Assembly: GCA_903813345.2 (NCBI GenBank)
Contig: CAIIXF020000007.1
Location: forward strand, 38,794,671-38,858,670
DNA from: Owenia fusiformis
Lineage: Eukaryota; Annelida; Polychaeta; Sabellida; Oweniidae
DNA: 64,000 bases
Direction of reading: 5' to 3'
Below the pieces are notes generated by a model. That model was not told the origin of the DNA. It ran no database searches and was given only the letters and a program-made list of their open reading frames with translations. A program made the translations under genes and the position numbers. Shown here in pieces: positions 44,001 to 54,187 of the stretch. Numbering within the stretch: position 1 is the stretch's first letter; the number at the start of each line of letters is the position of its first letter.

Positions 44001-46545
44001 AATATAGATATTGCTGCTAAACGAGAAGCTATAAAGTTTTATCAACTGGTCATACTTTTCATCTTACGAGCTCACGATGTCAACGGGAACTTGCTCACGA
44101 TATACGGGGCCTGGATAGCTGGGATAGTCACCGTGAAGTAGAGGCTGACGGTTAAACCAGAATAAGCGGTTCAATAACGTTGTAAAGATTTTTCGCATAT
44201 CATTTAATCATTGCCAAGTTCTGTATGATTGTTCAAATCGGGGTCTCATGTCATGATTGCTCTGGATATTCTATGACCATGCTTATGAGATGAGACGACT
44301 GGTGTTGACATTGTACAAACATTGCATAATATTGATATTCTATGACCATGCTTATGAGATGAGACGACTGGTGTTGACATTGTACAAACATTGCATAATA
44401 TTGATATTCTATGACCATGCTTATGAGATGAGACGACTGGTGTTGACATTGTACAAACATTGCATAATATTGATATTCTATGACCATGCTTATGAGATGA
44501 GACGACTGGTGTTGACATTGTACAAACATTGCATAATATTGAGATGAAAACATTTGTGAAACTAGATGTTCAGTCCTTACCATTGATCGATGGCATGGCG
44601 GCATGTAGCATTCTTATTATACATTACAGCGTAATCAGGCCACTTGAGTATGTTCTCACTATATGTCCCCTCGCTAACCATGCGGCTTGGTTCATATTTC
44701 CCGGTGGAAGATAAGTAGTCCGCATACTCTTGTGCCGACTTTGCCAGGTCTTCATTATACGCTAGATCACGTGTTAATTGGTGCAATCTTCGAAACCCGT
44801 TGTGTGCCCACAGACAGCTTTGCCCAAACTCTAAAACAAGACACATTTAATGATGATTTTTAAGTACACTTAACTGAATACAAAATATATTAGGGAGCAA
44901 GCTTGCATATAAAATCGAAACGCCAACCTATACGTATGACCAATCACCCATACAAATGCATCGCTTAAATAATTTCCGTTCACGTTTAGGTTGTGGAAAA
45001 ACATTGCAAGCTTTAACTCCCTATTTACTACTTTTGAAAACCTAAGAAATCAAGTTATATTGTAATATCAAAATTCAGTAAAAAGTGAGTCAAATTTCGA
45101 TCATTGAATAATATGATATTTGTTTCATATGATCAGATACAACTGCTGACAAAATCCTAATTGTGACTATAGAATGTTATTTATTACTTTATATTTAGAT
45201 TTCAGACACAAATATTACCCGACAAACCGGATAAAAAGTTGTGAAACCCGGAAAAAAACACAAAAACAAGAAATTTTTAACAGCCGGAAAACATTGAACA
45301 ACCCGAAGAGCGAAAAGTATCCCTCCCTTTATTTTCCTCGTCTTCTTATCTAGCGATGCTTTTTAATTTTGGACCAAATTATCAAAAAGGGCAAATTAAA
45401 AAAAAATTCTGACTCCCCTTGTTAGTTTCTCGATCCGCATGAGAGATTAAAAGATGGCGGTAACCAGTACCGTATCAACTAGTCTTGCATCAAGACCCTG
45501 GACCGCCCCACTGTGGTACTGTGGTTTAATTCGATGAAAATTAAAAATATCGAGGTAGTCACTTCCCGTCCGCCATTAAATGCCAAGGTGACGGCAGGTA
45601 CCTGCGTTCGATGGAATGATATAGTAAGTGTGCGCCATAGGCACATACAGGCACACACATAGGCATTGTAGATAGATTCATTGTCTAAATTGAGTTTTGA
45701 TTGTATACATGAAACACATGCCCACATGAGAACGAACGAATGTTTGATTGTATGTGTTTTATACTATCGTCATATATCTGCCGCATATTTTAGAGCCCAA
45801 ATCACTTCAACCGTGCCAGGGAAACGGTGCCAAAATTGATTATTACGACCTTAAACTCTGTCTCAGACGTAAGAGTATCAAAATGAATAAAAGAGTCTTA
45901 AATCGGCAGAGTTTAGGATGCTAACCAAGAGATACGAGTCAAAAATATTCTAAAATGAAAACAATGTTTGTTTAAGTGGCAACAAGGCCTGTAAAGAGAC
46001 TGAGCTATCAGGGCAATGATTGCCTTAACTTCTTTTCTTAAAATGTATGGACAAACCTATCTATTTCAGCATTTAGAAGTGTATAAATTAGTTTAAAGTT
46101 TCCATAAGAGGAGTTCCACTTATAGACTACCCTCCAAGATTTTATTGCAGGAATTTCAACTGAAATAACTTTGATTCAGGGGGTTTCTTTATAGATAATG
46201 AAAATACTGGTATATGTTAGCCTTGATGAAATATCCAAACGTCGGTATATTTTTGCATTAGGTTCATGATCGTTGCTAATGTCTCTGCAACTAATTGTTC
46301 AACATTTAAGGTTGCTAGCTAGACCTGATACTACCTTTAAGTACAAGTGTCTTGTACTTGATCGAACACTTGCTATGACGTGAACAAGATATTTCTTTTA
46401 CGATTCCATTCACACATTTTTGTTATGAATAATGTTAAATCTGCCCAGTTTAAATTGAATGACATTGATTTCACTTACCTAGACCGGCTTCAATGGTTCC
46501 TAGGGATACCACGAACAGCACGAAAATGCCACCGTACTTGTACAT
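29013..46545 (-). CDS. Secreted CAP/SCP-domain protein (GAPR-1/CRISP-like), complete, four exons, 195 residues
   Basis: Minus-strand exons 46545-46479, 44830-44581, 42237-42159 and 29204-29013 (stop TAA 29015-29013). All four have GT-AG sites and phases that join cleanly. Residues 1-20 (MYKYGGIFVLFVVSLGTIEA) form a signal peptide. The CAP fold follows: H39 in RRLHQ, E49, E81 in SENIL and H129 in IGHFVTVVW are the expected cavity His/Glu residues. Further family blocks are HAIDQWYNEI, KSSKEVGCGIS and CTPAGDIV, with NVLP near the C terminus. Cysteines at 28, 99 and in the last exon fit an extracellular, disulfide-bonded protein. There is no C-terminal Cys-rich ICR/ShK extension, so it is CAP-only. 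CAP proteins bind sterols or lipids and act in defence, venom or reproduction in different animals; the role here cannot be told. Intron 3 is 12.95 kb and full of transposons. Confidence 0.92.
31390..32160. mobile_element. Foldback element with internal short repeats
   Basis: The left arm ('actaacgcctggcataacc', 'ttcggtgttttttaagtag', 'gcgcaaggatcctgcc') is mirrored at 32040-32135. Between the arms, 'catgaccgtggtaatgtta' and its complement recur about six times. It lies in CAP intron 3. No target duplication resolved. Confidence 0.7.
32300..33259. mobile_element. TA-flanked MITE, copy 2, longer than copy 1 and carrying a SINE-like insert
   Basis: The ends are as in the copy at 26547 (CCGGATTTTCTCGC and GCGAGAAAATCCGG), with TA at 32298-32299 and 33260-33261. 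The outer ~150 bp on each side align with copy 1. The middle (about 32450-33090) does not, and holds the tRNA-like sequence at 32597-32695. Confidence 0.8.
32597..32695 (-). repeat. tRNA-derived SINE head or tRNA pseudogene
   Basis: The minus strand has an A-box-like TGGTGTAGTGGTTAG (32685-32671) and a B box GGTTCAAATCC (32628-32618) with a T stem GGG/CCC. The acceptor stem does not pair and the anticodon arm is not a clean stem-loop, so it is not a functional tRNA. An A/T-rich tail follows. Confidence 0.5.
34830..36910. repeat. Dispersed repeat family with 'ctgtccgtc' and 'aaaatggc(c/t)gcc' blocks
   Basis: Includes 'ggatatagtgagccccc' at 34835, 'atggtgagcttttgcaatc' followed by ctgtccgtgcgtgcgtcc near 36055, and three related blocks with 'cccctatgactcctggtt', 'tcgcctattttcaaaatgg' and 'cccatttcctagcttt' (36200, 36550, 38100). 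Related sequence is at 38880-39600 and 59760-60700. No coding potential seen. Confidence 0.6.
36922..38091. mobile_element. 1170-bp DNA element with CACACTACCCTACC ends and 5-bp duplication TGTGA
   Basis: TGTGA at 36917-36921 and 38092-38096 flank inverted ends CACACTACCCTACC and GGTAGGGTAGTGTG, followed inward by a GATCACG / CGTGGTCACG match. Related host copies read 'cccctatgactcctgg', consistent with the empty site 'cccctgtgacttctg'. It interrupts the dispersed repeat. The superfamily is not assigned; 5-bp duplications occur in Transib, but the end sequence is not its consensus. Confidence 0.8.
38880..39620. repeat. Copy of the 'gtccgtccgtctgtccgtc' dispersed family
   Basis: Starts 'cggacgaagttctgtaggg' and continues with 'gatggccgccagtttgaaa'. 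The layout matches 34830-35500 and 59760-60400. Confidence 0.6.
40700..41310. repeat. Two diverged ~480-bp units
   Basis: 'ttttagtaaaaactgtaac' occurs at about 40749 and 'tttagtaaaaactgtaac' at about 41223, each followed about 90 bp later by 'attcgatacatt' or 'ttcgatacatta'. Similar motifs are at about 29910 and 30355. Confidence 0.45.
42679..42815. repeat. Long hairpin, arms of about 60 bp
   Basis: The core 'gatatcaaatatcaacac' ... 'gtgttgatatttgatatc' surrounds a loop 'gagtgagcgaagcgaat'. The arms continue outward with 'gatatcatttctatcgcc' against 'ggctataaaatgatatc' and 'atatcacat' against 'atgtgatat'. It lies in CAP intron 2. Related 'gatatcacacgcatatg' segments follow at 43740-43810. 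Confidence 0.75.
43652..43668. repeat. (TA)n microsatellite
   Basis: A short run of TA dinucleotides after 'gaaataaaga', in CAP intron 2. Confidence 0.85.
44264..44545. repeat. Minisatellite, 69-bp unit, four nearly perfect copies
   Basis: The unit is 'gatattctatgaccatgc' ... 'gtacaaacattgcataatatt'. It is intronic, ending about 35 bp from the CAP exon 2 donor. The unit length is a multiple of three, which produces long open frames on both strands. Confidence 0.95.
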
Positions 46546-46591
46546 GATTGTATGTTTGCTGAGAACAATGCTTGTGAATGATGCCTTCATT

Positions 46592-46600
46592 TATTTATAC
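46592..46600 (-). promoter_or_regulatory. TATA box of the CAP gene
   Basis: The minus strand reads GGGTATAAATAAATG about 50 bp before the start codon at 46545. A start site about 30 bp downstream would leave a 5'UTR of about 20 bp. A strong TATA box fits a regulated, tissue-specific secreted protein. Confidence 0.6.
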
Positions 46601-49600
46601 CCTGAACGTATATATTACATACAGTATGTATGATCGAGCGAATCAACGTAACGCATTCAAATGCATGAATTAATGAGTTAATGAATGGACTTCCTCAAAA
46701 TCCACGGTATGAGTTAGTTCTGGGATATCTGAATATAGCCCCGATGAAGCCCCCAATGAGGGATACTTCAGTAGGAAGGAAGGGTCTCCATGCACCCGAA
46801 AGATATAAAATTATTATTTTTAATAATATGTCACCACCAAGACGAAGTGGTGACATATTGTTATGGTCTCCGTTTTCTGGCGGCGGGTGGCGGTCGGCGG
46901 TTGGCGTCTGCAACTGTAACACATTCTTACAACTTCCAATAACTTAACAAATACTATTTAGACTGACTTCAATTTTTTTCTAAGTCATCTACAAGTTTTC
47001 AGAAATCTGACTTTACATTTAAGATTTGATCTTCAATGACATTTTCAAGGTCAAAAAAGGTTAAAAAGGTATTTTCTCAACTTGCTTCAAATTGACCAAA
47101 TATTTTTATGATTTTGGTCATTGAAAATTGATATCTTCAAATCTAGACTTTCAATAACATTCTACTTTTGAAGATGTTTTAGACCCCTTGTTCAAAATTT
47201 TTTTCATGCAATAAAAATCAGAAAAAGAAGATCCTCTTTTGAGCAAATAAGTTCAACATTTTGAAAAAATTGTTGACGTGGGGTCCCTATTTATAATTTT
47301 TCGAATCGTTTGTTGATATTTTTATCATCATCTGGACTTCATTTGAAAGAAAACATATTGTTTTAATTTAAAAAAACACTGTATTTATTCCAAGAAAGTA
47401 CTCATGGTGAAAGATATGACTGTCTAAAATCACTTGTCATACTGCACATGGACCTTTCATGACTCATAGCATCTTTCTGTTTCACCTGAAACATGCTCTG
47501 ATATTATGAGGCATATTCTGTGATCTGAGTACATCAGATGGGAAGAGTTATAACTGTCAATAAGTATGATAGTTATCATGTAATCATTTACCTAATGTCA
47601 ATACATTACATAATAGGCATTGTATTTAACAGCAGATATTAGCACAGGTATGTGTACACAAGTTTAATGACCCCAATTAAATGAAATATGAGCTGGGATG
47701 AAAGATCTCAAAAATCCTCAATTTTGGGCTCTCCTGGATCGCCAAATCAAGCTCATTATATCATGGCATCTCAGGGCTGAGAAGAAATGAGATGTCATGG
47801 TATATCATGATGCCTAAATACCGGTAATTCAATCTAAGATTAACTGTTCTGAATGGTAAAATCGAAGGAATTTCTAAAAACTCAAACGAATTTTGATGTA
47901 TGAAGTTCTGCTGGAACTTTCCAAATGTTACTATTTATATTGTTAACATTCTAGCTTCCATTAAATGTAAATGGCATATTAAAACCGTGCTGTGTTTTAA
48001 CAATTTGAAAACCATATAGGATAAGATATATTCACACCCCAAAGCTCCGCCCATAAAATTGAATGAATGGTTGACAGATCGTTATGTTCATAAATTCACT
48101 TAATCAACTTTAAATAAGTGAAAATTGATGCAGATGATTTTTTGGTTGATTTATCACTGTGTTTATGCATGCCATTGATAAAATAATAACCATATGCCAG
48201 GTGTGCAATTAAATTGAATATTTCAATTTGCAATTTGATTAGTATTTTATGTATGATGATAGTTCGTTATGACCCACAAGTGGGATATGACTTTGTATCT
48301 CATGCCATTAAGGGGAAACAATTAAAAAAGAGCAACAAAGCTGTCAGAAACAATTATGATGACTTTTCTATTTACACATACTTTAATATATACCCCTTCA
48401 ATACAACATGTGCAATTGCAAGTAGTAGCAGTGTTTAGGGATTTAAGCCCTGGACTAAGTGCATTGTTTGTTGAATCATACCATGAAAGTGTTGTTTCAG
48501 AATTTTTGCATGACCGGTGCAGCGGGAATGCAAAGTTTAGGAAACAACATTTGAGTGGAATGAAGCAGCTACAATGCATTGAGTCTTGGGCTTAAATTCA
48601 TTTTACACATTGCAAAATATTTTCTATAAAATCACTTAAAGTCCCCGTCTAAAGTTTGAAAATATTTTTTTATCAATCATTTACTATTTGTCAGGACTTA
48701 AAAAGTGATTTTAGAGATTTTTGAACAAAAAAATTTTTTTTCAAAAAAAGTTGTGAGCATTTCATTTCTCAAATATTCAAATTTCCCGCCATTTTTCAAA
48801 AAAGTTGAAATTTCTTAATGCATCAAATATTTCTTAATGCATTTCAAAAAGGATTATCTTTTTAACACCAATGCAAATATTGAACAAAGGACACACTATT
48901 TCAATAATAAAATGCCATATTTAATGGGCCACTTCAATGTTTTAGCATATCAAAAATATTTTGAAACATTAGTGATGTCACTAAGGTACCAAAAACTTTT
49001 TGAAAAAAATTGAAATTTTTTTTTCGATGTCAATCTTTTCTAAATATGTTAGACTTTCATAAAAAACCAATGTTGATTGTCTAACCAGGTTAAAAGGAAG
49101 AATATATTATGTTTTAGATATCATTGTACCATTGGCTTCTATGAGAACTAAAATTTTGAAATGCATTTTTCTCAGAACCAATTTCATGCACTGATAAGTT
49201 CATTTCTCGCTTATTTATGAACCGATTTTCTTATTCTTTTCGACAAAAAACATGGGAGGATGAATGCTATACATTGGTATGAATTGTGGCTAATTAGAAG
49301 ATATGAGTGACCTCTAAAAGTTGGTTTTAAATAAATTCACAAATTTTGGAACAAAAAGTCTATCAAAAACCACTTTTTGAAATTTAAAAAAAAAGTTCCA
49401 CATATCACACTTTGATAACATTGGGTAGGACTACAATATAAGCCAAAGTGGTTTAAACTTTATATGGGGCCTTTAAAAGATACAAAATCACCAAAAGAGC
49501 ATGTAAGAAGCATTTAAGAAGTCAAAGTGTTATGTAACATATGTTACATCCTGGGATGCAATATCTGACGCTGTAGCCTAACGCTTTAGTATTACACAAT

Positions 49601-52176
49601 TTTAAGTGAATGTACAATTAGTAAAACATAAATTAACCGAGGATGGAGGTATTTTCAATGATAACATACGTATTTGAAGTTTAGTAAAATTACCCTCTTC
49701 TTTCCTGGAATAAAATTAGCGTTAGCAAAAAATTGACTGCAATAAAATAAGGTTTTAGTAAGCATTTTGCAAATGTTATTCTAAACGTCGAATAAATTGA
49801 TAGGTGCACTATCTTTATGTGTTTTACTTGTCTAAAATGATTTTTCGATACGCCAGTCGCGTGAGCAAACACGTTGCCACACGTTAGCAGATCATTTAAA
49901 CAAAGTGCCTACGTGTCGTGTTATTTATAGGTATTTGATATGAATGTCCCTTTTAGACTCTGTCATAAATGAATTATTTGGTCAGTTCAAACTGATAATA
50001 AGTCTTGAACTACTACACGTGGGCCTTTTTTGGTCATAAATGGGCCTTCTAAGGCCTTATTTTCTAATTTAAGGCCAAATTTTTGAAGAAAATGGGCCTC
50101 AAAATTTCAAATGATTTGGGCCCACTTTTTGGTTTTAGCAGGTTTTAGGCGCCCAAAAAAATTTTCCGCGGATCTTTTTTCTCAATCCACAAGTTTGCCC
50201 CACCCCCTTTGTTGGTTCCCAGATCCGGTCCTGGTGCTTACTATTGTAGACATATTAATATTGCTTTTGTTCAAAGCATTAATAGGCCTACTTTGTCATC
50301 TGGGGCGGACTTGGAAACGGCAGCTATTAAAACATCACCCGTGGGAATCTCGCACTCAATGAGTGAGCGAACTGTTGTTAAAGAGAATTAAAACAGCCGG
50401 CTTGCCAAGAGCATGCACATGAATTACTACTTGAACATCGGAAATACATGTTCTTCTTCATATTCCTTAGATAAAAACTTTCAAAACCTAGGCTACGTAC
50501 ATTACATTTTTTGCTTCAAACATCTAGTACACCCGTTTATTTTGTCACTGTACGTTGTCGATGGTTAGGTATCAGGAATAAGGAATATGTCAAGCCATCG
50601 TCGTTGCCGAGACTGCAATTTTGGAAAAGTCTCGACTCTGATTCACCATTTTAGTACCAATCCCTCAATTACTCTAAATACCATAACTGAAGCATACATA
50701 CCTAAGATTATATGTAAGTCTCGGGTTACTTTAGTAAATTGTTTAAACTGAAGTAATTTCTATGTAATGATATGACCTTCCCGGGGATTTGATGCCTTTT
50801 CGTTTTGTGTATTCTCTCGAGATAGTACGAGAGGTGGTAAATGTAAAACGTGAGTGATTCGGTCTAATGCCGAAACTGATCTTGAAACAAAAAAGTGATA
50901 TTGGGTGACGATTCCCAAGAGAGTTATTTCTAAATTTATTCAAACGGGTCATAAATGTGCTTTACAGAATATATTTTTCATAATAAATTGAAATTAGTAG
51001 CAACTATCAAAAGTAGTTCGTGTGATTTGAAAACTAGAATTTGATTGGTCAATATTGGGAACTATTTCAAATATGTGATTTCTCGTCCAATCAAAAATAA
51101 TTTGACAAAACACCCGGCATCGAATATTATTGCGCACTTCTCACATGGAAATAACATTTTATGAAAAACTAACATTTTTTACCAAATTATCAAGCTGTTT
51201 GACAATTTAAGAGAGAATCTGATACTGGCAATTACTAAGGACCCCCCAATTATTACAATGGATTTACTACAGGTCCTGCAAAACTCAGTTTCTACAGGTG
51301 ATAAAATCAGTTTTCATTCATTTTTTTCTTCAAAAATTTCGTCTAAAAAATAATTTCAAATCAAAAAATACTCTTTCATTGATTGATAGATTGTTATATA
51401 TATATTGAACACTTCCTTGTAGAGTATTTAGCAAAATATCTTGTTTGCAAAAGAACAATGCAACATTAGAGCGTAGGTATAGCATAAGGGCTGTGACGAA
51501 ATTGGTTCGAATGGTTTGGAATCTAAATCAGAATTTTGTCTCATGGAATCAGAACTTTCGGACCACAAACGAAAAGAAAGAAAAAAGATACGAACTTACT
51601 GTACTTGATAAGTTGATACAACAGTGTCTTGGCATAATTTGGTTGGTTAATTTGCACATCGTTAATTGTTTGTTTTGATCGATTGGAAGTAAAACTCCAA
51701 AGTTAACTTTAAAACTATCAATCTTTTATCCCCCTCTCCTAAAATATATATGAAATGTACATGCAATGGTACACTCATAAAATATCTGTCATAGGCAACT
51801 ATTTACTTAGATGCATTCATTCACCCTCTGGGTCTCTGAGGATCGTGTTGGCCCCAGGGGTGCATAACGTGCAATATAAATTTATCAAATTTAAGAAATG
51901 CTGAAAAGTCCGGATCTGATGTTTTTGACTTTTCTCCCAAGATCTTACCTCAATCTTGAAAATTCTTTCACCACTGGATAGCGGGACCAAAAATCTTCAA
52001 AATGAACCCATAAATGCCTCGCTTTATTACAGTAATTATGTGTTATCGTTGCAGATAAGACGAAATTGCATTTCTGACCGGTCTTCTTGACATTTTCGCT
52101 GACCTAATTTCAAGTGCGCATGCGTTGCATAAATCAGTGTGATGATCACGTGACGTGACGTAATTTGATGATCACG

Positions 52177-52325
52177 TGTTGTAATGTTTTCCAATAAACC
52201 AGTGGATTCTTGATTCAATATGTTTGTTATCACGTCTTGTAACTGTTCTGGCTTCAAATCAAATCCAAACTTTGGTTTTATGTTATGCGAATAGAGATCA
52301 TTGATTTCTTCCATCGAATACATGA
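52177..52325 (-). pseudogene. Possible RecQ-like helicase N-terminal fragment
   Basis: The minus-strand frame from ATG at 52323 reads MYSMEEINDLYSHNIKPKFG, then FDLKPEQLQDVITNIL. The 'FGFxLKPEQ' block resembles the Q-motif region of RecQ-like helicases that are multicopy in some invertebrates. After NQESTGLL the expected Walker A (PTGFGKS) does not appear, so this is at best a first exon or a relic. It is the weakest protein call here. Confidence 0.3.
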
Positions 52326-52656
52326 TGGTTGAATGAATGATATTAACTCTGTATAGTTAAATAGATGGCAGCAATATTCAATGGCTACTCTCGTCAAATC
52401 TCGTGAGAATAAAAGCCGCCATAAAGATTTTGTGAACAGTAGCAACAAATGGCGATTTTGCTACAAAATTAGCACAATTCAACCTTCTACAACCACAAAG
52501 CTATGGTAATTTTTTGTATAAATCATCAATGTATCCATTTTGTTTATATTTCTCTGTAAATGACCCAGAGATTCTAAGCAGAAGATTAAAATAAAGTGAA
52601 CCGTCAAAAATAATCGAGAAAAACTTAGATTGGCATGAATTTACAAGGATAAACAC

Positions 52657-52701
52657 CGCCTCTAATGCAAGTCCTTACGACAATCCAATGCATTAGAGGC
52701 T
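52657..52701. repeat. Small perfect hairpin
   Basis: 'gcctctaatgca' and 'tgcattagaggc' are separated by a ~20-base loop. Nothing coding around it. Confidence 0.8.
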
Positions 52702-54187
52702 GTGTTCACAGTCTACTATTTACTCAGATGTACCATAAATCTAGCTATCTTAGATGATTATAAAAAGTGTAGATTGTAAAGATCGTAATTGAATTTATTT
52801 ATTTATTTTTATCTGTGAGTGATTCAGCCCCGTCTATTCCTACTCCAGTGAAAACTGAAGGTCATACTCTCAAATCAAAACAAAACTTGATTTCATCGAT
52901 ATTTATTATATTTATGCGACTAATACATGTGTATGTTTGACGCAGTTTGAAGGAAAACATTACCAGTTAAGTACTGGACTTAGATATTAAAGATTTAAAG
53001 CCAATAGTAGGTAAGGTTCCGATGTTTGTTCTAAAACCCTCTGAACATGATATGAAAGTTCCGAATACCTGTATTCTAGCAAAAATTCACGCTTCGGACC
53101 ATTTTTGGTTCAATGGCACGGCCCTATAAAGTATGAAGGAGAGATTAGGTTTGGCATCTTTTTAACATGCTACATGTATTGTCATCACACACCATCCAGC
53201 ATCTGATTTTAATATCAGCACTGAAGCCAAATGCTACCTTTTGGTAATACCCTGATTCACTAGTTTCCAGTACATATTTCAAAATAAGGGCCATGGATTA
53301 TCATGTCTTCTATTCATTCCATTTTGATTGGTAAAGTATTTCAGAAGTTAGTTGCAACCTTTTCATATGACCACTAAAAGTCTGTGTTATTACAGAAATT
53401 CTTTCTTGTATTCACTGGTCAGGTAGGTAGCTTTTCCTGTTTAAAAGATGGATGCTTTAATAAAAATCTCATATTTGGCAAATAAAGTATTCTTTCCCTT
53501 TTGTTTTGATACAGAAAATTGTGGAGCTCTGATCGAAAAAGAATGTGCTGTCAACATTCCAGGCCTATATGAGAACAATATTATGTTGTCATCGTACCAA
53601 GGCCTTGATGACAGTATCAGCTGTTGGAAGCTGTTACTGTAACCCAAAATCATCAAAAAAAATCTATGGAAATTCAATATTTTAAAACTCAAACCTTACT
53701 TCTGGGAAAAACTCAACATCACCCATTCGCCCTTTCTTTTTGTCAGTTCCTCATATGTAATGATGTTTGTCGTAATATGCTTTTGTTTGTAGTAATATAG
53801 TTTTGTTGGAAGTTTCTCTGAGGAATAATCTGACTGAAATGGTGAATATTTTTATTAATTATATTTATAAATTTTTAATTTTTAACTGTCAGGGTGAAAT
53901 ATAAATGATTATAGGACATACTAGAACAAATTGTCATCTATGACAGATTTTCCATGTGCACAGTTTCATTTATTCTCTAATGATCTAGATTGATTGTGTT
54001 CCTACGCGAAATGGGTTCCGAAAGTTCCGATTCTCTAGACCAAGTTCCCAAACCAATTTTAAACCATTCCATAAAGGTTATGTCACAGCCCTACAAGAAA
54101 TATGAAAATTAAATGCAAGGCTGACCTGCTGATATATAGTTCTAAAATTTTGTTTTTAACTTCTCATAGGAATTTATTTATTTTCAG

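Larger units (their letters stand above)
46601..54187. other. Intergenic / KPNB1 upstream stretch with no confirmed exon
   Basis: I looked for KPNB1 exon 1 here and could not identify it. There is a palindrome 'atgtcaccacc' ... 'agtggtgacat' at about 46829-46857, blocks of the 'aaaatttcaaatg' type low-complexity DNA (48640-49560, 50020-50160), and the items at 52177-52325 and 52657-52701. A 79-codon open frame at 48356-48595 (+) ends CIESWA but has no family I recognise. Confidence 0.5.

Noticed and set aside
44041-44170. Candidate CAP exon on the minus strand near the minisatellite
   Set aside because: It reads HGDYPSYPGPVYRE but lacks a phase-compatible acceptor and the GHF block; the exon at 42237-42159 fits exactly.
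44246-44604. Repetitive open frames on both strands (90-117 codons)
   Set aside because: They arise from a 69-bp minisatellite whose unit length is divisible by three; the CAP gene passes through as intron.
53448-53642. Start MDALIKIS as KPNB1 exon 1
   Set aside because: It does not match the importin beta N terminus (MELITILEKTVS-like) and has no donor in the needed phase.
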